DNA of 27,071 nucleotides from the NCBI GenBank assembly GCA_002633005.1, contig NMRA01000017.1, forward strand, positions 1,369,474 to 1,396,544, read 5' to 3'. This document shows, one piece after another, positions 10,948-19,847 of the stretch. The notes under the pieces were generated by a model. It worked only from the letters and a program-made list of their open reading frames with translations. It did no database searches and was not told the origin of the DNA. Position numbers and translations under genes: made by a program. This DNA comes from Phoronis australis (taxonomy: Eukaryota > Phoronida > Phoronidae). The first letter of the stretch is position 1, and every line of letters begins with the position of its first letter.

Positions 10948-11637
10948 TCAAACCTTTTCAAGGATCAGTACATCGTCACGGTCAAAGCTGATCCCTGACA
11001 GTGAGTAAATACGGCTGAGAGTCCTGTCACCGTAGCTATACGCTGACGATGTTGAGACAACCATGCTTTCATGGNTCTGTTCACTGGACGACGAACTGTC
11101 CTCTTCACTGGGTGTCGAACTGAGCCTGTTATCACTCCCACTACTCAATATCGCTGCAGGGCTGCTTAGAGGCTCTGGGCTGGAAAAAACAGCACAGGGC
11201 GAATCACTACTGGTTCCAGGAATTGCACGCTCTGGGGTACATTCGGAGGCACGGGTGACAGTAGATGAAGTGCCTCCACTGGCTCCAGTCACTGTACTGG
11301 CCACAGCTCGCGAGGCTTCTCGCTTCAAAAACGCACTTCTCGGGGGGTGGCGACGGGGCACTGCCGGGAATCAACACAGACGGAATGGCATCTTTCTTCA
11401 GGCGTTGTTTCGCAGGGACCTTCATCAGTTCAGCGTACAAATCCCTTTCGTAATCGGACGGCAGAAAGTGCTTGCCACACACGCGGTAATTCTCCAATGC
11501 TTTGTACGTTGCGTTCTTCACACGAACGAGCCAAGTACGGCGAACTGTGTCATCCATCGGAAAGCGATGCAAAGGTACCCAAAAGCGCGCGTGAGCCGAT
11601 AATTAGTACATCCCGGTACGCAGCAACGGTGTGGCAT
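10948..11637 (-). pseudogene. THAP-domain protein, single exon, two compensating frameshifts
   Basis: THAP domains are DNA-binding C2CH zinc fingers found in animal chromatin proteins and P-element-like transposases. The minus-strand ATG at 11637 begins MPHRCCVPGCTNYRLTRAFG, giving the first Cys pair (C-x4-C, or C-x3-C from the second Cys). A shifted frame (11572 to about 11345) continues HRFPMDD, then the conserved Trp in TWLVRVKN, RVCGKHFLPSDYERDL (the C-x2-H pair) and DAIPSVL, the AVPTIF-like box. A second shift in a six-C run near 11345 leads into a Ser/Thr/Pro-rich tail that ends at 10948 in ILEKV. The tail contains one N. The start frame and the tail frame are the same, so the two single-base shifts cancel (690 bp, 229 codons). 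Both lie in homopolymers, so assembly error is possible. No transposase domain follows. Confidence 0.75.
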
Positions 11638-11733
11638 GTTGACTGACTAGTAAATGAAAGCAAACGACGACGGAACTTAACACAACCGAGGTAGAACAAT
11701 GGCAGCTCTCACAGTCAGACTATATGAAAAGAA

Positions 11734-11746
11734 ATTGGCGCGAAAT
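11734..11746. promoter_or_regulatory. E2F-like site upstream of the THAP gene
   Basis: ATTGGCGCGAAAT (reverse ATTTCGCGCCAAT) matches the E2F consensus TTTSGCGC. It lies ~100 bp upstream of the THAP ATG. An ETS-like CACTTCCGGAA follows near 11765-11775. Together these look like a cell-cycle-type core promoter, but no expression data support this. Confidence 0.4.
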
Positions 11747-11779
11747 GCTTGCCTCCTAAAACGTCACTTCCGGAATAGC

Positions 11780-12847
11780 GGACGAGTAATTAATAAAATT
11801 ACGAAAAGCTATAATTAAGTGGAAAATATGTCTAGGATAATCAACCAACCTTATTTTAACTCAAAATGACATGGAAAAAGGTTGCCTTCGCCTTTAGCCT
11901 TAACTAAACCATAACTTTAACTGTAACCGACTCGTGCATGGGTGTAAGTAGTCTCTTGCAATGATCTGGAACTTTTCTTCAATTCAAACACATTTTTAAT
12001 CTTTACGAAATCTACCCAGTCATTCTACAAACATACACTCTAGGCTCAAGAATGTTCCAGACTACATCAATCACTATACTAGAATCTTACAAAATGTTTC
12101 ACACTATTCACATTAAAAAAATACACCATGTAGGAGCAAATAACAATGTATGACCAAACCGTTAGCTATTTTGATTGAACTATCTCCGACGGGTAATTCG
12201 AGGCTGCGAAAATACTCGGAGTGTTGAAAAAACGAAGCAAAAGTTACCATTAACCTGTCTACGGATGTTGGCATAACATAAAAAATAGGTGGCATACGTT
12301 GTACGATATAATAGATAAAATATCTTGAAACAAATCATGCCGAGGAAGCCATGGCCTAATAGTCGTCTGGGTAGTTACATTTTCAAATGTTCCCAAAGTG
12401 CGTTAAGTCACCTAACAGGCCATAGCATTACATGCCAAGTAAAAATATCTAAGCCTGCGTGTTAGGGTTGAACTTAAGCGAACCAAACTACCGTGCGATG
12501 GGTCAACAATAGAATCGATAAAATAGCACATCGGTGCATCTGGAACACTTTGTAATATTGTCGTAGTCTCATGGGTATTTTCGTAGCCTCAGTTTGAATC
12601 TACGACAATATCCGAGGTGTTCTGAATGATACCATTAAAGTTGCCGAGTAGTTACCAATGACAAAACACGATACACGAATGAGCATTTAAGCGAGTTTCT
12701 TGTAATTGAATGTGTAGTTTTCGCCTTATGTTTTCTAGGAAATAGCCAATCCTAGACCATGCTCGACATTTGAACCATTTAATGATAACCAAAATAGCAA
12801 ATTGCCTTCTTCAATTTGAGTACTTGTAATAAAAAATAAACAAAAAC
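11780..12847. other. No gene recognised
   Basis: AT-rich sequence with one imperfect hairpin (12543-12622, listed separately). A 60-codon minus frame at 12113-12295 has no domain. Confidence 0.4.
12543..12622. repeat. Imperfect inverted repeat (hairpin)
   Basis: The left arm GAACACTTTGTAATATTGTCGTAG (12543-12566) pairs with the right arm ending GAGGTGTTC (12600-12622). The innermost 11 bases pair perfectly and the arms are about 24 and 23 nt, with a 33 nt loop. Pairing continues weakly outward (CAT with ATG). The size suits either a small MITE remnant or a small-RNA precursor. Confidence 0.5.
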
Positions 12848-13085
12848 TTATAAATTTTGTGTGACGTCATCAGTGAAGGTCCGGTCTCTGCCATTGTATC
12901 GTTTTACACCCGGCCTGCCGTGAGCCCGAGTGGTCTCTAAAAGAGTCGGAATATCGCCTGAGACGACTATTATGAATAGGTGTGTGTGCAAAAGATGCAG
13001 TAATAGCAATCGGGCAGACAGCTTTTCATTTTTTGTTTCCCAAAGATCGCACAGAAATGACACAGGTTCGTGCGTCAGACACGGG
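12848..13085 (-). repeat. Dispersed repeat, copy 2 (inverted)
   Basis: On the minus strand this begins ACGCACGAACCTGTGTCATT and parallels copy 1 at 8773-8990. It lies in a 142-codon frame (12848-13276) that reads CLTHEPVSFLCDLWETKNEK and then RLLLLHLLHTHLFIIVVS. The frame is open in this copy, whereas copy 1 has a stop after GDLRVF. No protein family is recognised. The segment upstream of 13085 does not match copy 1, so the repeat boundary is near there. Confidence 0.55.
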
Positions 13086-13089
13086 TAGG

Positions 13090-15765
13090 GCAGTGCACAG
13101 CGGAGCAAACGATCTGTCATGAAGCCAGCCCACTTCGAAGAATCAAGCTTTGACCTAACGTAGAAACGAAGATTTGACGATGGTTTCTCCAACGTGTAAG
13201 TGTATTTGATGGAAGAAGGAGTGAATTGTGCTTCACACTGCAACCAATGTGATGAGCTATCCACAGTACATTTCAAAGCTACGTGATAGATGTTTGGCCA
13301 TTTTTCATCTATCAGAAAACAAATTTAGGATGGATACTTGAAGTAGGTGAGCGCATTTTTCGTAAACGTTACTGCACTCTGAATTTTTACTGAAGAATAT
13401 CCAATTACTGAAGAAGATCTAATTAATTATAATATAGAACAATGTATAGCCTGACTAAATTATCCACAGCAAGTGTGAGGAATCCATATTCTAAAACCTT
13501 TCTCTTTATAGGGTAGAAATCTTTTGAATTGTTGAAATTATTTCCCTAATGGCTTTCTACTTTGATATGGCTCTTATGCATTTCGGTTGAAAAATGGCGG
13601 AGTTGCGAAAAGTTTTAATGACAGTAAATTCTATGGCAAGTATACACACCAGAACAAACGAATGTAAGCAATTCTCACGCATGCGCGGAACAACCTCAGC
13701 GGAGGCAGGTTGGCATTCCAAGGCTAAAGTATACTTCTAATTCACGGGGCGGACATTAAAATCCAAAGCGAGGCCCACTGCCATAAACAAAGCGGAAGTT
13801 GATATTGCATGAGTTAATGGCTGATCTTTTGAAGTCAACTTGGATATTAAATCTTAAAAAATGTGTCAATAATTAACCACAGAAACGTAGAAAAAATACA
13901 TTAGAGAACAAATGAATGCACCAAAGAGTTGTCTGATGAAAGGCTATACGTTTTTTCGGAAAACTACGTTCTAAAGATGAAAGGTAAACATGACTAAATT
14001 GCGGCGACCGTGCTACAACGGATTTAGGTACATGTTGAATGCGGGTAACTTTTCTTATTTTAAATTGTTGATAAAATGTTTTCTACTCGAACCAGAAAAT
14101 CTGTTCGTATTTTTGGCGAGTTGAAGATATATTTGATAGTGGTGGCTCATCACATTTTGCTGTTATGTGCGAGTCAGTCACATTTGGTTTAATTTGTTGA
14201 TCAAGAATATTAACATCAAGCATAGCCTAGGCCCTGGAGGTAGGGACAACCGTTACTAACAGTTGATTTGTCATTGATCTGCAAGAATGATTGATGTTAT
14301 TATTATATTTTTATTAAAATAAAAACCAGGCTGGTAATGGGTGCTAAAAATCATTTGACCGTCAATTCTGCTTTCTTGGTTTTATTTTTTACATATATTT
14401 CATTTGTATTCTTGTGGGTTTCAAAGGTCAGTCTGGATCAAGTGGAATTTTAAAATTAAAACACCCAGTTAGTTCGTCCAAAGCATACCCTGAAAAATAA
14501 CCCATTTCGTTTTAGATTTTCAATTAACAGGGCAGACCAAATTTTCAATCACTTGAGAGGAATTTTTAGGCCTCGTGAGGGGAATTTCGTGTAATGTTTG
14601 AATATTTTGAGAGGGGAATATAGGGTCGATATTCGGCCCCAAAAACGACTCCAGGGATATTGATTGCCCTGCCCTTTTTGGAAAGTAATAGCTTCATCAT
14701 GTTTTAACCAGCAGTCATGAAAACACGTACAGCCTGGCTGGCCGAAGATTTACCGGTCGTTGCTATGATGCTCGGCTACCGAGATGAGACAAAATGTGAT
14801 CACACTTTCGAAAACATTTATCAATTTTACCCTTAGTCGCGACGTACATGGCAACGACCCAACCCTTCCGAATCTCAACGTCTTTAGGGATTGTAAAAAG
14901 ACAATTGTTCGCTTTTTTCTATCGCCGTTCGAGCAACGCGAAACACAACAATGCGGAGCTATCGTTGTGAGCCTCGTTTTGGAGGGCGCTTCTTGTCCGC
15001 GGGAATTAGGCCTATAAATAAACTACATCGGTGATCCGCAGTGGCTGGAAACACGCTTGTCTTGCTAAGCACCACAGTCTCAAGCGTTGCTATTATCACA
15101 ATCCAGGAAATGAGAACTTACACTTCAATAGAAATAAGGCTATGTCTGCCTGATGTTGGCATGTAGATTTGATAGCATCGGCTATTTCGAGAACCAGAAA
15201 ATCACACTTCGAAACTTGCACTCACATCTATTGCAGTCCACCACCGTAGTGCCGCAGTTGCACGGAGACTCGCTGGGGTAGAAAGTCAGGCTTGACATGC
15301 TCAAGCATTTTCAACGCAAAAAGAATGGCACCAAACTGTAGCCAAGTTTTCATTACAACCCTGAGTGAAAACTGGAAAACCGGGCGAAGCATTGCACAAT
15401 CTTGGCAAGAAACCCCTGGACGATGTCGCACAATGAGGCCGTTTCCCCCACCCACAGTCTGTTTCATGGGGAGCTTATGTCGCTCTTACAGTATAACGAA
15501 TTCAATAAACGATTTTTAAGGAATTGCAAAACACTTCATGGTACTTCGCAGCGGAAGGATGGACGGTAAAATTTGGCAATGGCGGGGTATGATCTAGTTC
15601 AAAGCAACCTAACGAACTTCGGCGAAGTCTGGAAAACAACAAAAAATTCACGCCATAGTGTGACAATGACTTGAGGGGGCGCTCAGGCGTTCTGAGAACA
15701 AGTTTAATGTTACGAAGCCCCAACACATAAACAAATAACAATACTTCAATCATGCTTATTTTCAG
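13090..15765. other. No gene recognised
   Basis: The sequence is AT-rich to 14500. GAGGGGAAT-like motifs recur three times at 14557-14625, beside a GGCC-rich patch. Frames at 14784-15017 (plus), 15228-15467 (minus) and 15502-15753 (minus) are open, but I recognise no domain in them. An NRF1-like CGCATGCGCGG lies near 13679. Confidence 0.35.
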
Positions 15766-15876
15766 GCACTGGATATAAACGTTGATCGAGTTCGTATTTC
15801 CAGTCCAGATGTCTTTGCCCTTGTTGGCTGTGCTTCAGCGTGCGGTTACGGTTACAACAAGGGCCCACGACAGTGA
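15766..15876 (+). CDS. Possible terminal coding exon, unknown protein
   Basis: A strong splice-acceptor-like sequence (CTTATTTTCAG|G) ends at 15765. Directly after it, in phase 0, is a 36-codon frame reading ALDINVDRVRISSPDVFALV then GCASACGYGYNKGPRQ and a TGA at 15874. Composition is balanced and GC is raised over the stretch. No upstream exon could be identified in the window and no domain is recognised, so this remains a candidate only. Confidence 0.22.
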   Translation, partial: ALDINVDRVRISSPDVFALVGCASACGYGYNKGPRQ

Positions 15877-16790
15877 CAACATCCACTCATGTCCGTGACG
15901 TTTCTCCACGCTGTTACAAAAATGGACTTTGCAGCATACTGTTGTCGACGTAGGAATGCAGACTGCACGGCAACCTCTTTCGATGACACCTTTATTTTTC
16001 ATCACCTGTGTATGGGAATATTCAAATTCGATCAGAAGTCCCAAACAATTTGCATATTTGGCTCATTTGTAATTCCTGTAATGAAATGTTAAGAGTAAAT
16101 TTAAAAAAGAGAGATATAATTCATACGACATATGACCATTGTTTTTGAAAAAGAATCCAAAGAGTTTTGATAATTATCCTTGCGACAGTAATTTATAGAA
16201 TGTTCTACCACTTGATATTTGCTGACTACATAAGTGTTCTGATTTTTAAAAAATTCCAATGGTTTTCGAAAATGTCCGAAATTGAAGTTTGTAACGAATT
16301 CCAATAGGAGTAAACTCGACAAAGCTAGTTACCAAAAATCTTCATTGACCTCATTTTGTGTCATTTCTTACATTCACATATTGGAGCGGTGAGGAACCAA
16401 ATTGTTCACTTTTTAATAAAACCACGAAAATTTCAGTATTAGTCAGTCAGGCTATGTACCCATCGTTATCAGCCCTTGAGAAACTAGTTGTCATTTTGTA
16501 TTTTTAAAATGTCTACTCAACAACTTTGACATCGCATATTTCATTTTGTTTAGCATATAAAACATTACTTTCACCATAAAATCTTACAGAAATCGGAAAC
16601 TGACGTTTTTATATTGCTCCCGCCAGGGGATATGTCAGATGCCAATTTGGGCAACTGAACGAAGGACGGTTCGAAAAAAGTTTGATTGAGGGAGTAGTTG
16701 TTCGAACTTGGAATGGTTATGACATCAACGACCTCCTAAAGTGCCCTCTATGGGGAAAAGTACTTTTTGATGGCTTAATAAGTGAACAAG
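15877..16790. other. No gene recognised
   Basis: AT-rich sequence with short frames on both strands and no recognisable motif. A CTCF-like CCCCATAGAGGGCAC (minus) lies near 16741-16755, with two mismatches to the core consensus. Confidence 0.4.
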
Positions 16791-16910
16791 TATTATGAAA
16801 ATCTCTGACCTCTTGTCTATTTACATTGTGACAATGTAAATAGACAGGAGGTCAGTGTAAATACACCAAGAGATTTTAACACGCCACCACCTCAGAGTGG
16901 TTTTAGAAAG
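16791..16910 (+). repeat. Penelope-like terminal repeat (pLTR) remnant, head-to-head
   Basis: The plus-strand part (16828-16910) begins GTGACAATGTAAATAGAC and matches the sequence just after the hammerhead cleavage point in the other two pLTR copies, through CCAAGAGATTTTAA. It then shares GCCACCACCTCAGAG with the copy at 19696. The left part (16791-16829) is an inverted partial copy. The arms 16807-16829 and 16831-16853 are 23 bp each with one mismatch around a single central G. The inverted arm also contains AAAATCTCT, with about 17 bp deleted relative to the full pLTR. The hammerhead core itself is absent. The layout fits the partial inverted pLTRs common at PLE 5' ends. Confidence 0.7.
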
Positions 16911-17055
16911 ACATTAATCAGTGCAAGACATAAATCTTCTGGCGCATGAAGGACCTAAGTGATGGCCATTGACTCTACAGGGCCAGTTGAGACGGTGGTA
17001 CTGATGACAGGCTGACCAGGCCTCAGCTGTGATCATTAGCCTGGAAAAATTATAA

Positions 17056-17442
17056 ATGAACGCTTGTCAGGCACAGGATCTGCCTTTTCAACGTCTGTAC
17101 CCAAATAAAATGCCAGATCTGACCGACCGTGAGAAGGTTACAACAGCTCAGTCCAGAGTCCTGAATATGCAAATGAAATTCAAAGACAAAGACGTACCTT
17201 TTGTCTTAGAAGCCAAGTACCACAGATATAAAAATAGAAAGACAAAGATTGTGAGGAGTGACGAATCCACACTTTTCAGAGATGTTTTTATACAGTTTAG
17301 TTTGAAGTTCATTGAATCAAAGCTTCTAACACATGGAGATGTCCTTTGCCTTTCAAAACTAAAGCAAGACTTTGAAGCTGTTCTTCAGAAAGCTGCTGTG
17401 CATGAAGTTATTTGGACAGGCAATCTTAAGAAAGACAGTTGA
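17056..17442 (+). CDS. 128-codon ORF of unknown function
   Basis: The frame opens MNACQAQDLPFQRLYPNKMP directly after an in-frame TAA and ends KKDS before TGA. It is rich in Lys and charged residues. Its middle (FVLEAKYHRYKNRKTK) and second half (LFRDVFIQFSLKFIESKLL) faintly resemble uncharacterised, repeat-associated invertebrate proteins that have an 'EAHYH..CY..Y' segment followed by a helical region. Here the expected Cys is missing. That resemblance is from memory and unverified. The ORF lies between two convergent PLE terminal repeats, so it may belong to a mobile segment or be a captured host exon. Confidence 0.35.
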   Translation: MNACQAQDLPFQRLYPNKMPDLTDREKVTTAQSRVLNMQMKFKDKDVPFVLEAKYHRYKNRKTKIVRSDESTLFRDVFIQFSLKFIESKLLTHGDVLCLSKLKQDFEAVLQKAAVHEVIWTGNLKKDS

Positions 17443-19003
17443 AGCTACTCACTGTTGTAGTTTGTGCCCGACTAAGAGATACGAAAGTGAATTGAGACTA
17501 GTGTTCTATAATTCACTTGCTGACTCTAATTAACACAGCCCATTATAACATATTTTGAATCAAACGTTTGCCCAAATCCTGCCCGCCTCCAAACAAGGAC
17601 TTAGTGTTTGACCCTTCATTGCCTGCTAGCCAAACACCAGCAGGCAGTGCTGTACCCTCTCTAATCGACTATAGTTGGCTCTTTGGTGGTGGAGCTTTGC
17701 GTTAAAGGAGAATGCCACCCGATTTAATTAGTCTTTTTTGCCGTCTTAATCGGTCTATATCTACATCGCCCCGCATACGGTCGACTTCACCTTGCCAAGA
17801 GGTGTCGCGTTAACCTGTGAGGAAGGTGAGAACGACGCTAGCGACGTCAGTGGTTCATATGCAGAGTGAATGCCGCTACGTTGCGGTGCATCGTTCCCGT
17901 TTGTCCGAACTAAGCAGCTGCGAGGAAAGCTGGTATGTTTTTTTTTTTTACTTCCTCGAGAGTCCGAAATGCTTAGGAAGTGGCTCATGGTAGTGAAGAA
18001 TGAAATGTACGCTGTAAATAGTAAGTATGAGGCCGTGAAACATCTCCGTGTCTGTGTCCTGCAGACGTCGACAGTGCCTCACGAATGCCGGCTTACCAAA
18101 TAACTCCATACGTTCCGTTGTCTGAGCTTGTTCACGGCGCCTCTCTAGTATTTCTTCATCACTGTATTCCTGTTCGAATTGGTAGCCTGTAAAACTTAAC
18201 GATCCACCTGCGAAGTCGGGACTGATGAGCTCTAGCTCGTCCTAAGTCAGGAATGCGAGTTGCCACGTTTGCGTTTATTACTGAGCGTTCTGTTTCAAAA
18301 TGAATTATTCTCACCCTAACCAATACTTATATAAAACTGAAACAAAGTCTGTCTCATTAGATGAAATTTGTAATGCCTTTGGAGTGTTCGTGAGTGCAAA
18401 TGATTTGAGAAGCCAGCAATGAATAAATCACTGCGTTACAGGCTTTAGGTGCAATAAAACTAATTGATGGTGATGTGAGCTCATGCTAATTTAGTGTTTG
18501 CTGGCAGAAACTGTAGTGAAACAACTCGATTTCCCTCCCACGGCCAGGTGTTAGGTGAATATTTATTTACATTTACAGTACTTAAATAATGATTGTCAAT
18601 GTACAACTTCTGCTCTGACTGTTCTGTGACCAAAGAGGAACCTGAATTCGCGGCCCCCGACGAGTAAGTAGATTTGCAGTTTCGTGGCTAATTCACCAAC
18701 ATAATCACGTGCACATTACTTTGGCTCACTAGTATAGTATTTTCTTGACTGGAAGTTTAGTTTCCACTGAACTTTGACTGGTTTATATTTGTGATGTCTG
18801 ATCAGTTTCCGAGCCACTGGCCGGGATAACGATTCAATCCGACCGGACGCGTGTCAGGTAACGCAACGGTACGTGTCGTTATGGAGTAGAACTACTCGAT
18901 TTAAATTGATACAAATTAGGTTGTTTTTTGGGTGGCATGCTCCTTTAAAATGTATGGCAATGCCCACAGTTTCATTGACCGTAGGCCTACTAAACGATGA
19001 ACG
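17443..19003. other. No gene recognised; one GC-richer island
   Basis: At 17740-17925 the DNA is GC-richer and open on both strands. The plus frame reads IYIAPHTVDFTLPRG and then a possible donor GAAG|GTGAGA. The minus frame (17988-17761) is Ser/Pro-rich. The two readings contradict each other and I cannot choose. The remainder shows nothing recognisable. Confidence 0.3.
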
Positions 19004-19141
19004 ATGCAAGTACAAAAAGAACGTGTGCTTGGAAACTGCAATGCTGGGTCAAACTGTACAGAAATGGGCAGCTGTAACAACTGTAGTAACATCAGCAACA
19101 ATGACTGCATAATGGATACTTCTTTGACAAGTCAACCCTAA
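19004..19141 (+). CDS. Short Cys-rich ORF (45 codons), doubtful
   Basis: Starting at ATG 19004, this frame contains CNAGSNCTEMGSCNNCSNIS then NNDC, a C-x5-C-x5-C-x2-C-x7-C spacing, and ends SLTSQP. An in-frame TGA lies two codons before the ATG. There is no signal peptide. It could be the end of a longer spliced gene, or simply an Asn/Ser-rich chance frame. No family is recognised. Confidence 0.15.
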   Translation: MQVQKERVLGNCNAGSNCTEMGSCNNCSNISNNDCIMDTSLTSQP

Positions 19142-19683
19142 ATAGACCTCCAACCCCGTTATTTCGTGTTTTTTGTATTAAAAGGTGAACTTTATTTGTT
19201 GAGTAAGTTACAGAAAGTACATACTTTGATCATTGTCATGTATTTGTCTCATGCTGCTTGATAAACACTGTCAGAATAATCTATTATTTACATACAGTCT
19301 GTGTGCACATTCACAGAGATCATTCAAATATATTGTTTTTGTACTATAACGTATTTCTGGTGTATTATGCAAACAAGCTATATTTTACACCATTAGTCAA
19401 TGGTTCAGTCATTGAGGCACAAATTTTGCCCAGTCTCAAGTGTTTTGTGTTATTTTTGTTGCCAGACAATGCCAAAATAACTTCCTAGTAACATTCAGAC
19501 TTAGTTTGCATTTCTGCCACTAGGTGTCACTTTACATTTTTTAAATTTCACTGTTTACAATTAGTCTACAATAGTAAAACATGTAATGTGAGTGTATTAT
19601 TGTTCAATACAATGATATTGATGGGACCATATTTTTTACAAAAAAGATAGCAAAGCTGTTTTTTTAAATATAAGTTCTCTGTG
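19142..19683. other. No gene recognised
   Basis: AT-rich sequence. TGCCACTAGGTGTCACT near 19516-19532 resembles a CTCF core with one key mismatch. Nothing else is supported. Confidence 0.4.
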
Positions 19684-19695
19684 GCATGGTGGTTA

Positions 19696-19846
19696 CTTCC
19701 TAAAACCGCTCTGAGGTGGTGGCGTATTACAACTATTATTAAAATCTCTTGGCCTATTTACACCGACCTCTAGTCTATCTACACTGTCACGACGTTTCGG
19801 TCGGTCTCTTCTCCAGCCATCGTCAGGTGTTCCCGCGTTCTTAGAA
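19696..19846 (-). repeat. Inverted PLE terminal repeat with hammerhead core
   Basis: Read on the minus strand from 19846: TTCTAAGAACGCGGGAACAC, then the hammerhead, then AGATAGACTAGAGGTCGGTG, CCAAGAGATTTTAATAATAG, and the inner tail CGCCACCACCTCAGAGCGG. It corresponds to the direct copy at 20720-20840 up to AATAATAG. The following ~40 bp tail is shared with the 16.8 kb copy but not with the 20.8 kb copy. The junction with the ORF falls in GAAC at about 19847-19850. Confidence 0.75.
19781..19830 (-). ncRNA. Minimal hammerhead ribozyme motif, core intact
   Basis: On the minus strand: CAC then CUGACGA (19826-19820), a stem II region GGCUGG-AGAAGAGA-CCGACC, then GAAAC (19798-19794) and GUC, followed by GUG. 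CAC/GUG forms a short helix I, and the self-complementary ACGU forms helix III with no room for a loop. Small hammerheads of this kind are known in Penelope-like elements and are reported to cleave as dimers. Predicted cleavage falls after GUC, between 19791 and 19790. Helix II contains one C-A mismatch and there is an unpaired U after the core, so activity needs testing. Confidence 0.6.
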
Positions 19847-19847
19847 G

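Noticed and set aside
15228-15467. 79-codon minus frame
   Set aside because: Composition is acceptable, but no family, promoter or splice site could be recognised, and a plus-strand frame covers the same DNA.
15668-15690. CTCF-like TTGAGGGGGCGCTC, and weaker ones near 16741 and 19516
   Set aside because: Each misses one or more key positions of the core, and three partial matches in 27 kb are not informative without binding data.
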